From: Flavobacteriaceae bacterium
Lineage (GTDB): Bacteria > Bacteroidota > Bacteroidia > Flavobacteriales > Flavobacteriaceae
Length of the DNA stretch: 64,000 bases
NCBI GenBank assembly: GCA_014238425.1
Contig: JABABD010000015.1
Coordinates: 1-64,000 of the forward strand
Reading direction: 5' to 3'
Below are positions 19,645 through 28,521 of this stretch, one piece after another. The notes beneath the pieces were generated by a model, which was given only the letters and a program-made list of their open reading frames with translations, had not been told where the DNA came from and ran no database searches. The position numbers and the translations under genes are program-made. The first letter of the stretch is position 1, and every line of letters begins with the position of its first letter.

Positions 19645-20508
19645 TTAGTTCTTCAATTGAAGTGCTGAGGCCACTGCAAATGGCCTATCTGTAGCAATGA
19701 CATCTATACCATTTGAAACCCATTCCTTATACAAGTAATCACCTTTGGATTTAGCCTGGTTATCGAGATTCCCTAAGGTCCCTAAAATGCATTTTATACC
19801 ATAGGAATGAATTTTATCATACAATTCAGGAGAGGATTGTCGAGTTCCAGTAAATGCTAACATATTCTCAGTAGGAATGTTAGAATGAAGCAACCAATCT
19901 AGCTCTTTTTGGTTTCTCACGGTAACCGATAGTAATAGGTCTGGAGCCAATTTATAAGCCCTTTCTGCTTGCTTCATGTCATAAGTAATGAGAATAGATA
20001 CATTTTCGGCTTTAACTTCTCGAATCAAATCAACGACATCCTTAACATTTACGGATCTTTTGATATCAATCGTCAAGACGATTTTGTTTTCTTTTGCCCA
20101 AACTAAAACATCTCTGAACTTTGGAATCTTGAAAACAGTGGCAGATCCATAATCATCAACCAAATTAAGACTGCTCAGTTCGATAAATGTGTGGCTATTC
20201 AATTTTCCTTGACCAGTTGTGGTGCGTTCTAGATTATCATCGTGCATCAAAACCAGCACATTATCTTTAGTTTTTGCAACATCTACTTCAAAAATAGCTG
20301 GTATTTTACTATTCACATATTGCAACGTTTCCAAGCAGTTCTCGGGATACCCAGGAATGGCTTTCCCTCCACGATGTACACTAATGATAGGTGTGTCGTT
20401 TGCGCTATAATTAAAGGTTTTTAATAAAGAGGAGGTCGTTTCAGTTTTCGAGGTGTCTTTACAAGAAAAACAAACACAAAATGCGATGAGGAATAATAGT
20501 TTATTCAT
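19645..20508 (-). CDS. Glycerophosphodiester phosphodiesterase family lipoprotein
   Basis: This 287-aa lipoprotein (signal sequence with lipobox before Cys16, CFSCKD) has a GDPD TIM barrel. Visible catalytic elements are SVHRGGKAIPGYPENCLET (His-Arg pair and Glu), FEVDVAKTKDNVLVLMHDD (metal-binding Glu/Asp and the second catalytic His) and the C-terminal DVIATDRP. It hydrolyses glycerophosphodiesters to glycerol 3-phosphate and an alcohol, probably in the periplasm, for phosphate or lipid-headgroup salvage. It precedes the Oar-like receptor on the same strand with a 128-bp gap, so cotranscription is possible but uncertain. Confidence 0.88.
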   Translation of the reverse strand: MNKLLFLIAFCVCFSCKDTSKTETTSSLLKTFNYSANDTPIISVHRGGKAIPGYPENCLETLQYVNSKIPAIFEVDVAKTKDNVLVLMHDDNLERTTTGQGKLNSHTFIELSSLNLVDDYGSATVFKIPKFRDVLVWAKENKIVLTIDIKRSVNVKDVVDLIREVKAENVSILITYDMKQAERAYKLAPDLLLSVTVRNQKELDWLLHSNIPTENMLAFTGTRQSSPELYDKIHSYGIKCILGTLGNLDNQAKSKGDYLYKEWVSNGIDVIATDRPFAVASALQLKN

Positions 20509-20544
20509 GAATCAAAAATAGAGGTTGTATGGGTTATTATCAAA

Positions 20545-20579
20545 TAAAAGACCGTTCAGTAAACAACTGAACGGTCTTT
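20545..20579 (-). terminator. Terminator of the rpsF-rpsR-rplI operon
   Basis: A 13-bp stem AAAGACCGTTCAG (20547-20559) with CTGAACGGTCTTT (20567-20579) around a 7-nt loop is followed by T-rich sequence in minus-strand sense. It lies 22 bp past the rplI stop codon. Confidence 0.8.
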
Positions 20580-20601
20580 AAATAAAATGTACTGATCTAT
20601 A

Positions 20602-21054
20602 TTATTTTGCTTGTGCTATAACTTCAAAAGGAAGATCAACTACAACCTCTCTATGCAAACGTACTTGGGCATTGTATTTTCCCAAACGCTTCACATTACC
20701 TCCTTGAACGTTAATATACTTTCTATCAATTGAATGACCGGCTTTATCTAAAGATTCAGCAAGATTGATGCTGTTTACAGAACCAAATAATTTATCACCA
20801 GAACCTACTTTAGCAGATATCTTGATTTCTAACCCTTTGATTGCATCTGCAATTTTAGTCGCATCATCGATTATTTTCTTTTCTTTAAAAGCTCTTTGCT
20901 TTAGGGTCTCAGCTAATACTTTTTTAGCAGAAATTGTTGCTAATACAGCTTGACCACCAGGAATTAAGAAATTTCTACCATAACCGTTCTTAACTGTTAC
21001 AATGTCGTCTTTAAATCCTAAACTCTCAACGTCTTGTTTTAATATAAGTTCCAT
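20602..21054 (-). CDS. rplI: 50S ribosomal protein L9
   Basis: The 150-aa L9 has the N-terminal rRNA-binding domain (MELILKQDVESLGFKDDIVTVKNGYGRNFLIPGGQA), a long connecting helix (about 42-75) and a C-terminal domain. It binds 23S rRNA near the L1 stalk base. It is the last gene of the rpsF-rpsR-rplI operon, 12 bp after rpsR, with a terminator downstream. Confidence 0.97.
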   Translation of the reverse strand: MELILKQDVESLGFKDDIVTVKNGYGRNFLIPGGQAVLATISAKKVLAETLKQRAFKEKKIIDDATKIADAIKGLEIKISAKVGSGDKLFGSVNSINLAESLDKAGHSIDRKYINVQGGNVKRLGKYNAQVRLHREVVVDLPFEVIAQAK

Positions 21055-21066
21055 AGTTATATAGTA

Positions 21067-21363
21067 TTATTTCATTAAATCTGCAACGTAAGGCATTAAA
21101 GCCAAGTGACGTGCTCTTTTTACTGCCACAGATACTTTTCTTTGATATTTTAAAGAAGTACCTGTTAAACGTCTTGGTAACAATTTACCTTGTTCATTCA
21201 CGAATTTTATTAAGAAATCTGGATCTTTGTAATCCACATACTTAATTCCAGATTTTTTAAAACGACAATATTTCTTCGCCTTATTCGTATCTATATTCAA
21301 TGGTGTAAGATATCTTACTTCACCATCTTTTTTTCCTTTTGCTTGTTGTTGTAAACTTGCCAT
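21067..21363 (-). CDS. rpsR: 30S ribosomal protein S18
   Basis: The 98-aa S18 carries the typical Bacteroidota N-terminal extension and the core [36 protein letters not shown] and [14 protein letters not shown]. It binds 16S rRNA with S6 in the small-subunit platform. It sits 2 bp after rpsF, so the two partners are translationally coupled. Confidence 0.97.
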   Translation of the reverse strand: MASLQQQAKGKKDGEVRYLTPLNIDTNKAKKYCRFKKSGIKYVDYKDPDFLIKFVNEQGKLLPRRLTGTSLKYQRKVSVAVKRARHLALMPYVADLMK

Positions 21364-21365
21364 AG

Positions 21366-21716
21366 TTATGCTTTTGCTTTAGCGTTAGCTTTATCTCTTA
21401 CTCGTCTTCGCTCTGCCCATGAAACAGCGTGCTTGTCTAGTTTTACTGTTAAGTAACGCATAAAACGTTCGTCACGTCTAAACTCTACTTCTAATGGATT
21501 TATTACTTCTCCATCGACAGTGTACTCTAATAAGTGATAAAATCCACTTTTTTTGTTTTGAATTGGGTATGCTAACTTTTTTAGCCCCCAATCTTCTTTC
21601 GCTATCATCTTGGCGCCTTTAGAAACAAGAAAATCTTCGTATTTCTTTACTGTTTCCTTTATCTGGTCTGCAGATAAAACGGGATTCAAGATGAAAACAG
21701 TTTCGTAATGATTCAT
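21366..21716 (-). CDS. rpsF: 30S ribosomal protein S6
   Basis: The 116-aa S6 has the ferredoxin-like fold starting [20 protein letters not shown], with a basic Lys/Ala-rich tail. It forms a heterodimer with S18. It is the first gene of the operon. Its promoter lies at 21746-21776, which gives a leader of roughly 20-25 nt. Confidence 0.97.
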   Translation of the reverse strand: MNHYETVFILNPVLSADQIKETVKKYEDFLVSKGAKMIAKEDWGLKKLAYPIQNKKSGFYHLLEYTVDGEVINPLEVEFRRDERFMRYLTVKLDKHAVSWAERRRVRDKANAKAKA

Positions 21717-21745
21717 AAAATTATTTTTATTGTTAAAAATGGCTG

Positions 21746-21776
21746 CAAAAATACGTATTTATTATAATTCTAGCAA
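21746..21776 (-). promoter_or_regulatory. Promoter of the rpsF-rpsR-rplI operon
   Basis: In minus-strand sense there is a -7 element TATTTTTG (plus-strand 21746-21753), matching the Bacteroidota TAnnTTTG consensus, and a TTG -33 element (21774-21776) with a 20-bp spacer. This is among the best promoter matches in the window. Confidence 0.65.
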
Positions 21777-21797
21777 TATTATTTCTTCATTAATTTA

Positions 21798-21908
21798 TAT
21801 CGGAAACTCAATGTATTTCGTCGATAAAATGAAAAAAAATAAACACTTCGTCGTATTTTTTGGTTTTTAAACGAATTTTTTATATCATTGTACCATCTTA
21901 ACCTAAAT
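21798..21908 (+). promoter_or_regulatory. Upstream region of the LytTR gene with TTCGTCG motifs
   Basis: TTTCGTCGA (21816-21824) and TTCGTCGT (21847-21854) have their TCG cores exactly 30 bp apart (21821 and 21851), as in the giant T9SS gene promoter. CCATCTTAACC (21893-21903) and AACCTAAAT (21900-21908) also have close counterparts there (7638-7648 and 7677-7685). LytTR proteins bind tandem sites and often their own promoter, so autoregulation is a reasonable inference. Confidence 0.5.
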
Positions 21909-21919
21909 AGAGTAATGTT

Positions 21920-22615
21920 ATGACTTTAAACTGTGTAGTAGTAGATGATTCTGCGATACAACGATTATCAATCGTAAAATTGATTGAAAATCATTCTTCG
22001 TTGAATTTAATAGCGGAATACAGTAGCGCACTTGAAACTAAAAATGGACTTAACACCCATAAGGTAGATCTTATCTTTTTGGATATAGAAATGCCCGTAT
22101 TAAATGGTTTCGAACTTCTAGATGTACTTAATAACAAACCCCAAATTGTTTTTGTTACAGGAAAGACAGAATATGCATTTAAAGCGTTTAACTACGACGC
22201 AACAGATTACTTGCATAAACCCTTAACTAAAGAACGTTTTAATCAAGCCGTTGAAAAAGCTCTTGAGCAACATAAACTTAAGATGGATTTTAATGAAACT
22301 GATGGTGAACACATTTTTGTTAAGAGTAACCTTAAAAAACGTAAAGTTTATATTAAAGACATTAAATGGATTGAGGCCCTTGGAGATTACGTAAAAGTAG
22401 TCACTGAAGAAAATAGCTTGGTAGTATTATCAACTATGAAAGCCTTTGAAAAAGAATTACCAGAAGGTAAGTTCTTAAGAATTCATAAATCATATATAGT
22501 TAATTTAGATAAAGTAGATCGTTTCAACAGCAAAAATGTTGAAGTTGGTGCTTACGAAATACCTCTAAGTAGAAATAAAAAGACATTACTCGTAGATGCT
22601 CTAAATAACATTTAG
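21920..22615 (+). CDS. LytTR-family response regulator
   Basis: The 231-aa protein has an N-terminal CheY-like receiver (about 1-118) with the acidic pocket VVDDS, the phosphoacceptor Asp in LIFLDIEMPVLNGFELL, the switch Thr in VTGKTEYA and Lys in YLHKPL. The C-terminal LytTR DNA-binding domain (about 130-228) shows IKWIEALGDYVKV and FLRIHKSYIVNLDKV. Its usual partner is a histidine kinase of the LytS/YehU type, but none is adjacent, so it is an orphan. Its stop codon overlaps the priA stop on the opposite strand. Confidence 0.93.
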   Translation: MTLNCVVVDDSAIQRLSIVKLIENHSSLNLIAEYSSALETKNGLNTHKVDLIFLDIEMPVLNGFELLDVLNNKPQIVFVTGKTEYAFKAFNYDATDYLHKPLTKERFNQAVEKALEQHKLKMDFNETDGEHIFVKSNLKKRKVYIKDIKWIEALGDYVKVVTEENSLVVLSTMKAFEKELPEGKFLRIHKSYIVNLDKVDRFNSKNVEVGAYEIPLSRNKKTLLVDALNNI

Positions 22616-25065
22616 TAATTATCTACATTTATAACGACTCTAATAGCCCTAAAGTCTTTTACCGAATGGAAGCTGTTCTTTATTTTAAGAATAGCTTCCT
22701 TTGTTTTTATTAGTGACTGTTCTTTTGGAATCTTTATCAAAATATTTTTGTGATATTGATTTCGAATTCTAGACACTGGTGGAAATTCTGGGCCTAATAC
22801 ATTCTTTGTAAAAATTTGCCTAAGTGATTTTGCTAACCAATCTGCACTTATATTCACTCTGTTATAGTCTTTATGCTTCAAAGTTATTTTAATAAGCTTA
22901 TAGATAGGAGGATACTTATAGTTATGTCTTTCATCCATTTGTTCATTAAACATACCTGTATAGTCGTTTGTAGACACCTGTTGAAGGATTTTATGATATG
23001 GATTATAGGTTTGTATCAAAACCAATCCACGTTTATCAGTTCGACCTGCTCGACCTGCTACTTGCGACATTAATTGATAACTACGCTCATGTGCTCTAAA
23101 ATCAGGGAAGTTAAGCATAGAATCGGCGCTCATAACACCTACAAGTTTAATATGTCTGAAATCCAATCCTTTTGTAAGCATTTGTGTGCCGACGAGTATA
23201 TCAATTTCTTGTTGCTCAAAAGAAGTGATTAATTTTTCGTAAGCATACTTCCCTCTTGTGGTATCTAGATCCATTCGTGCCACTTTATGGTCTGGAAACA
23301 ACGTTTTTACTTCTTCTTCTATCTGTTCGGTGCCAAAACCTTTAGTATCTACATCGGGGCTTCCGCAGGCTTGACATTGCTCCTGAACAGCCATATTATA
23401 GCTACAATAGTGACAACGCAACTGTTTCTTGTATTGATGGTAAGTTAGACTTACATCACAATTTGGACATTGTGGTGAATGTCCGCATGTCAGGCATTCT
23501 ACTATTGGTGAAAAACCGCGTCTATTTTGAAATAATATAATTTGCTGTCCCTCCTCAAGTGCCAATTGCATTTCTTCTAATAATCGATTGCTAAAATGCC
23601 CTTTCATACGTTTTTTTTTGTAGGCATCTTTTAAATCTACCAATTCTACCTCTGGTGGAAGTACATTATTGAAACGTGTATGCATTTCCACAAGACCATA
23701 TTTATCTTGCTTACAATTATAATAACTCTCTAAACTTGGTGTGGCCGAACCTAATAGCACTTTAGATTTATGAAAATTAGATAATACAATGGCTGTATCA
23801 CGAGCATGATACCTCGGTGCCGGATCAAATTGTTTATAAGATTGCTCATGTTCTTCATCTACAATTATCAGCCCTAAATTTGTAAACGGAAGCAAAATAG
23901 AAGACCTAGCTCCTAGTACAATTTGTGCTTTACGAGAATTTTCCAGGACTTTGTTCCAAACTTCAACACGCTCATTCAAAGAATACCTTGAATGGTACAC
24001 TGCAACTTTTTCTCCAAAATAATTTTGTAATCGCTTTATTAATTGGGTAGTTAGAGCAATTTCTGGAAGCAAATACAATACTTGTTGACCACGCGATAAC
24101 ACTTCTTCAATACCTTTTACATAAACTTCAGTTTTTCCAGAAGACGTAACTCCATGAAGTAATACAACATCTTTGGATTTAAAATTTTCTCTTATAGCTT
24201 TTAAAGCTATTTCCTGCTCATTATTAAGTGTTTTAGAAGCCTCTATGTCTTCACCTGAATATATTACCCTATCTGTTTGAATATAATAGTCTTCTAAAAT
24301 ACCCTTATCAATTAAGGTCTTTATAATTGTTGAGCTACTCTGGCTTTTATTTACTAATTCTGATACTTTTACTGGCTTCTTTGAAGCTGCTGAAATAGAA
24401 AACAATGCCAAAATAACCTCTTTCTGTTTTCTTGCTCTGCTTAAACTTTCCAATAATTGCTCTAAACCATCTTCAGATGTATATGTTTCTTTCAAGAGAA
24501 TAAAACGCTCTAATTTCGGTCTGTATTTTTCATGCACTTCCTCTTGAAGTCTTATCGCCTTTTTTTTTAGTAATCTATTTAGCACAGGTAAGACATTCTT
24601 TTTATCTAGAATGTTAGAAATATCCTGAACTTTTAAAGAAGACTGATAATGTAATGCGTCATATATTAAAAATTCATCATCCTTTAAATCTTCATCATTA
24701 AGAATTTGAGATTCATCTTTGGATATCAGCGTCTCACTCTCCAATAGAAAAGCGCTTGGCAAAGACGCTCTTAACACCTCACCAACAGTGCACATGTAAT
24801 AATTTGCCATCCATTTCCAGAGTCGTAATTGATAGGCGTTTACAATAGGCTTTTGATCTAAGATCTGATGAATTTCCTTAGCCTCATATACTTGAGGTGC
24901 ATTATTATGGATAGCACTGACTAATCCTGTATAAATTTTGGATTTACCAAAAGGCACAGCGACACGCATTCCAGGTTTTAAAAAACTAGATTCCGCTTCT
25001 GTGATACTATAAGTAAATAGTTTTTCGAGGGGAATTGGGAGAATGACATCGATAAAATACTGCAT
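22612..25065 (-). CDS. priA: Primosomal replication restart helicase PriA
   Basis: The 817-aa superfamily 2 helicase reloads the replisome at collapsed forks. Visible motifs are Walker A (LLHGVTSSGKTEVY), DEEH box (IIVDEEHEQSY), GSATPSLES, eight zinc-binding cysteines within CLTCGHSPQCPNC...CHYCS...CQACGS, and motifs V/VI (VGTQMLTKGLDF, QVAGRAGR). I place the start at ATG 25065 (MQYFIDVILPIPLEK), where family similarity begins; a longer frame to 25110 would run through the hairpin at 25093-25119 that ends the gene upstream. Confidence 0.95.
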   Translation of the reverse strand: MQYFIDVILPIPLEKLFTYSITEAESSFLKPGMRVAVPFGKSKIYTGLVSAIHNNAPQVYEAKEIHQILDQKPIVNAYQLRLWKWMANYYMCTVGEVLRASLPSAFLLESETLISKDESQILNDEDLKDDEFLIYDALHYQSSLKVQDISNILDKKNVLPVLNRLLKKKAIRLQEEVHEKYRPKLERFILLKETYTSEDGLEQLLESLSRARKQKEVILALFSISAASKKPVKVSELVNKSQSSSTIIKTLIDKGILEDYYIQTDRVIYSGEDIEASKTLNNEQEIALKAIRENFKSKDVVLLHGVTSSGKTEVYVKGIEEVLSRGQQVLYLLPEIALTTQLIKRLQNYFGEKVAVYHSRYSLNERVEVWNKVLENSRKAQIVLGARSSILLPFTNLGLIIVDEEHEQSYKQFDPAPRYHARDTAIVLSNFHKSKVLLGSATPSLESYYNCKQDKYGLVEMHTRFNNVLPPEVELVDLKDAYKKKRMKGHFSNRLLEEMQLALEEGQQIILFQNRRGFSPIVECLTCGHSPQCPNCDVSLTYHQYKKQLRCHYCSYNMAVQEQCQACGSPDVDTKGFGTEQIEEEVKTLFPDHKVARMDLDTTRGKYAYEKLITSFEQQEIDILVGTQMLTKGLDFRHIKLVGVMSADSMLNFPDFRAHERSYQLMSQVAGRAGRTDKRGLVLIQTYNPYHKILQQVSTNDYTGMFNEQMDERHNYKYPPIYKLIKITLKHKDYNRVNISADWLAKSLRQIFTKNVLGPEFPPVSRIRNQYHKNILIKIPKEQSLIKTKEAILKIKNSFHSVKDFRAIRVVINVDNY

Positions 25066-25087
25066 TAAGTCAAAGTTAAGGCGAAGC

Positions 25088-25119
25088 ATAAAAAAACCAC
25101 TTGTTTTCACTGTGGTTTT
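25088..25119 (-). terminator. Terminator of the nadC-yihY-DUF2147 operon
   Basis: In minus-strand sense AAAACCAC (25112-25119) pairs with GTGGTTTT (25093-25100) around an 11-nt loop, followed by a T-run. It separates the DUF2147 gene from priA and supports the shorter priA start. Confidence 0.7.
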
Positions 25120-25128
25120 ATTAACAGT

Positions 25129-25548
25129 TTATTTAACGCGTTTCCAATACTGTGTGGCATAAAGAAATGCGACATAACCCCTGACTTCTAATATGTCTGG
25201 ATTATCTTCTGCTAGGGATAAGCGGCATTTATACAATTTTCCTTTTTCTGGATGGAATATTGTACCTCCTCTATAGTATTTACCGTCTTTTCTTAAATTC
25301 TTAATAAGCATTAAACCTAAAACTGGTTGATTATACTCTTCGTCTTTACATTTTGTACAAAGTGCATCTTTATCTTCAGGAATAAGTATATCAACTATTT
25401 TTCCAAATACTTTACCATCTTCTTCATAAACTTCTACAACAGATTTTTCTAGACCATTTTCATCAACGCTTATCCATTTTCCAAAAATAGATTGCGAGGA
25501 AACTGTAAATGAGATCAGTAATAATATAAGTGCAATTATGTTTTTCAT
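25129..25548 (-). CDS. DUF2147 family secreted protein
   Basis: The 139-aa protein begins at MKNIIALILLLISF with a Sec signal peptide cleaved near residue 19. The DUF2147 core is FGKWISVDENGLEKSVVEVYEEDGKVFGKIV, then a CTKC pair, a GLMLIKNLRKDGKYYRGGTI strand and a C-terminal YWKRVK. It is a periplasmic lipocalin-like beta-barrel family of unknown role. The frame could extend upstream into the yihY-like gene, but the signal peptide fixes the start. It is the last gene of the nadC operon. Confidence 0.85.
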   Translation of the reverse strand: MKNIIALILLLISFTVSSQSIFGKWISVDENGLEKSVVEVYEEDGKVFGKIVDILIPEDKDALCTKCKDEEYNQPVLGLMLIKNLRKDGKYYRGGTIFHPEKGKLYKCRLSLAEDNPDILEVRGYVAFLYATQYWKRVK

Positions 25549-25558
25549 GTTAGCAGGC

Positions 25559-26488
25559 TTAAGAAAAATTTCTTCTAAGTTTTTGTAACGAGGCATTCAA
25601 TTCAAACCCCAAAAGGATAATATTAGCGTTCAACCAAAGATAAAACAACAATATTAAAAGTGCTCCAATAGAACCATATAGCTCATTATACTGGGAAAAA
25701 TTCTCGATATAGAGTCCAAATAAATACGATGTTAACATAATCAGTAATGTTGTGAACAAAGCCCCTAGAGAAAAGAACTTAGATTGTTTCCCTTCTTTAG
25801 TCCCAAAATAATACAAGGTTGCTGTTGCAAGATAAATCATGATTACAAAAAAAACATACTTGGCTGCCACTACTCCAAAATTACCCTCAACCTTATTAAT
25901 ATATCCATAATCTTCCAGGTTCTCTATCACATAAATTTCAAAGTAACCTAAAATCACAACTGTAAGTATCAATAAGAATGCCAATATAAGAGCTACTCCT
26001 AGCGCAAATGCATATTGCCTTATGACATTTCGTGTTAACTGCTGATGATAAGAGTTCTCAAAGCCAGAAAACACCGCATTCACGCCATTAGCCATTAAAA
26101 ATACTGATAACGCAAAAACGGAAGATATCAAACCTCCTCGTTTGGTATTGATATTCTCAAATATATTCTCAAAAAAGAAATCTGATGTGTTAGGTGGCAA
26201 AAAAGATTCCAAAAACCCCATGAAATCCTGTTCGAATCCTTCAACAGGAATATATGGTATGACAATTAGAATAAATAGCAAAAAGGGAAACAGGGCTGTA
26301 AAGAAACTAAATGCAATCGCACTTGCACGAGCCGACAAAGCACCTTGAGCGACACCTACAATATACATTTCCAGCAAATCGTATAAAGACAAACCTTCCA
26401 TACCTGGCAGCTTCACTTTCTTGAGAAGTGCTGCTAGCAAATTGACAACCGGAATTTTCGCTATTTTATCTTCAATTAGTTTACTCAC
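25559..26488 (-). CDS. YihY/BrkB family membrane protein
   Basis: This 309-aa inner-membrane protein has six predicted transmembrane helices, with the family signatures ALSARASAIAFSFFTALFPFLLF (first helix region) and the late LYGSIGALLILLFYLWLNANIILLGFELNA. The family was once called RNase BN in error and is now seen as a transporter-like or lipid-related membrane family. It lies 21 bp after nadC and just upstream of the DUF2147 gene. Confidence 0.9.
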   Translation of the reverse strand: MSKLIEDKIAKIPVVNLLAALLKKVKLPGMEGLSLYDLLEMYIVGVAQGALSARASAIAFSFFTALFPFLLFILIVIPYIPVEGFEQDFMGFLESFLPPNTSDFFFENIFENINTKRGGLISSVFALSVFLMANGVNAVFSGFENSYHQQLTRNVIRQYAFALGVALILAFLLILTVVILGYFEIYVIENLEDYGYINKVEGNFGVVAAKYVFFVIMIYLATATLYYFGTKEGKQSKFFSLGALFTTLLIMLTSYLFGLYIENFSQYNELYGSIGALLILLFYLWLNANIILLGFELNASLQKLRRNFS

Positions 26489-26509
26489 AATTGGAATTAA
26501 GATTAATTA

Positions 26510-27370
26510 CTATTCTACAGCTTTTAGACTTAGATCCATATTATAAACAGAGTGTGTTAAAGCTCCAGAAGAAATATAATCGACTCCACATTCTGCATAA
26601 TGTCTTATGGTTCTCTCGTTAATGCCGCCTGAAGATTCAGTTAAACAGGTATCACCTATTAAAGCGACAGCTTTTTTAGTATCCTCATAATTAAAATTAT
26701 CAATCAAAATACGATAGACGCCATCTGTTTTAAGTATTTCCCTTATTTCATCAAGATTACGTGCTTCTACAATAATTTTAAGGTCTCTATTAGTTTCTTT
26801 TAGGTACTGCTTGGTTTTATTAATAGCTTTTGTTATACCTCCAGAAAAATCAATATGATTATCTTTTAGCATGATCATATCGTATAAGGCAAATCTATGG
26901 TTCTCGCCACCACCAATTTTTACAGCCCATTTTTCTAAAGCACGAATTCCTGGTGTGGTTTTTCGTGTATCCAGAATTTTTGTTCCGGTACCTTCCAATA
27001 AGTTTACGAATTCATTTGTTTTGGTAGCAATGGCACTCATTCGTTGCATGGCATTTAGTACTAAACGTTCAGCTTTAAGAATAGATTGCGAAGCACCTTC
27101 TACATAAAAGACAATATCACCATACGCAACAGGTGAACCATCTTCAATTAATATATCAACTATCATGTCCGAATCTACATAAGCAAACACCAGTTTAGCA
27201 AACTCTACACCAGCGATAATACCTTCGTCTTTTACCAGGAGTTTTGCTTTTCCTTTTGCAGATTTTGGAATACAGGCCAACGAGCTATGATCCCCATCAC
27301 CAACATCCTCTCGTATGGCATTACTAATAATACCTTCAATTTCTTTATTGAATTGTTCTGTACTTATCAT
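26510..27370 (-). CDS. nadC: Nicotinate-nucleotide pyrophosphorylase (quinolinate phosphoribosyltransferase)
   Basis: The 286-aa enzyme converts quinolinate and PRPP to nicotinate mononucleotide, CO2 and PPi in NAD synthesis. Visible motifs are REDVGDGDHSS, the LNAMQRMSAIAT helix, the substrate-binding TRKTTPGIRALEKWAV and GGGENHRFALYDMIMLKDNH, and the C-terminal ESSGGIN...GVDYISSGALTHS. nadA and nadB are not in the window. First gene of the nadC-yihY-DUF2147 operon. Confidence 0.96.
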   Translation of the reverse strand: MISTEQFNKEIEGIISNAIREDVGDGDHSSLACIPKSAKGKAKLLVKDEGIIAGVEFAKLVFAYVDSDMIVDILIEDGSPVAYGDIVFYVEGASQSILKAERLVLNAMQRMSAIATKTNEFVNLLEGTGTKILDTRKTTPGIRALEKWAVKIGGGENHRFALYDMIMLKDNHIDFSGGITKAINKTKQYLKETNRDLKIIVEARNLDEIREILKTDGVYRILIDNFNYEDTKKAVALIGDTCLTESSGGINERTIRHYAECGVDYISSGALTHSVYNMDLSLKAVE

Positions 27371-27430
27371 ATTAAAACTATATCCTGCTAAAATAATATA
27401 TATAATCTATAATTCTCAACACGTAATTCT

Positions 27431-27438
27431 TACTTTTG
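27431..27438 (+). promoter_or_regulatory. -7 promoter element of rlmH, leaderless placement
   Basis: TACTTTTG matches TAnnTTTG and ends 4 bases before the ATG at 27443. If transcription starts at the usual distance from the -7 box, the mRNA begins at or next to the start codon. No clear -33 element is seen. Confidence 0.45.
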
Positions 27439-27442
27439 AATT

Positions 27443-27916
27443 ATGACCATCAAACTCATTACCATAGGAAAAACCGATAATAAAGCGTTGCAATCATTAA
27501 TTGATGATTACACAAAACGTCTTGGTCATTATATCCGTTTTGAATTCGATATCATTCCAGATATCAAGAATGTAAAAAACCTAAGTAAAGAACAGCAAAA
27601 ACAAAAAGAAGGGGAGCTTATATTAAATAAAGTTTCTACTTCTGATGCGCTTATTCTTTTAGATGAAAATGGCAAACACTACTCCTCCATCCAGTTTTCA
27701 AACTACCTACAAAAACATATGAATAGTGGTTTAAAGCATCTCGTATTTGTTATTGGTGGTCCTTATGGATTCTCACAAGAAGTATACAATAAAGCACAAG
27801 GAAAATTATCGCTAAGCAAGATGACATTTTCTCATCAGATGGTGCGCCTATTTATAGTTGAGCAACTTTATCGCGGTTTTACCATACTTAGGAATGAGCC
27901 TTACCATCATAGGTAA
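27443..27916 (+). CDS. rlmH: 23S rRNA (pseudouridine1915-N3)-methyltransferase
   Basis: The 157-aa SPOUT methyltransferase modifies pseudouridine 1915 in helix 69 of 23S rRNA. Seen here are the N-terminal IKLITIGKTDNKAL, the ALILLDENGKHYSS segment, the SAM-binding knot loop VFVIGGPYGFS, and the C-terminal SHQMVRLFIVEQLYRGFTI plus NEPYHHR ending. Full length and single-copy. It diverges from nadC, with a 72-bp intergenic region. Confidence 0.97.
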   Translation: MTIKLITIGKTDNKALQSLIDDYTKRLGHYIRFEFDIIPDIKNVKNLSKEQQKQKEGELILNKVSTSDALILLDENGKHYSSIQFSNYLQKHMNSGLKHLVFVIGGPYGFSQEVYNKAQGKLSLSKMTFSHQMVRLFIVEQLYRGFTILRNEPYHHR

Positions 27917-28025
27917 ATGAATTCTGTATTGATATCATTAAATTCTTCAATTAAGACTTTTATCATATTTTCAGTAATTTAGAAGAACTAACCACTCCTC
28001 TATTGAGGTCTTAAATTCAATAAAA

Positions 28026-28427
28026 ATGAAAAATCGCATTTTTGCTATTCTTGCGGGCACTCTGACTCTTTTTCTCTTAGGGTATCTTATTTACATCGTG
28101 ATGTTTGGAAATTCAGATTTTCATATTACCTCACAATTTAATTCAGTCGCTAAAGAACCTTATATACCTACTCTGTTGATCATGGAGCTTTTATATGCTA
28201 TCCTAATTGTACTAATATTTAGTCGTTGGGCAAATATCAAAACTTTTACTACTGGATTGAAGGCTGGTTTCGTAATTGGATTGATTATTGGAGGAAGTAT
28301 GATGTTGTATTGGTTTTCTGTATCGACTGTCACGAATATCAATGGTATTTTGTTTAGCTCTATAACCTTTGGTATCAGGTTTGCCATCGCAGGTGGAGTT
28401 ATTGGATGGTTTCTGGGAAAAGAATAA
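28026..28427 (+). CDS. Small integral membrane protein, unknown function
   Basis: This 133-aa protein has four predicted membrane segments (about 7-28, 48-67, 76-100 and 110-130), with glycine-rich motifs GLKAGFVIGLIIGG and AIAGGVIGWFLG. It has no lipobox or known catalytic motif, and I do not recognise the family with confidence. It stands between rlmH and a DCC-family gene with about 100-bp gaps on each side. Confidence 0.75.
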   Translation: MKNRIFAILAGTLTLFLLGYLIYIVMFGNSDFHITSQFNSVAKEPYIPTLLIMELLYAILIVLIFSRWANIKTFTTGLKAGFVIGLIIGGSMMLYWFSVSTVTNINGILFSSITFGIRFAIAGGVIGWFLGKE

Positions 28428-28521
28428 GTTACTTACTTAAATGGCATGAGTCCTTTAAACCTATTGAAATGATTTTAAGATTCTTACGACTACCTCATTA
28501 TACGAATCAAAAACAACATTC

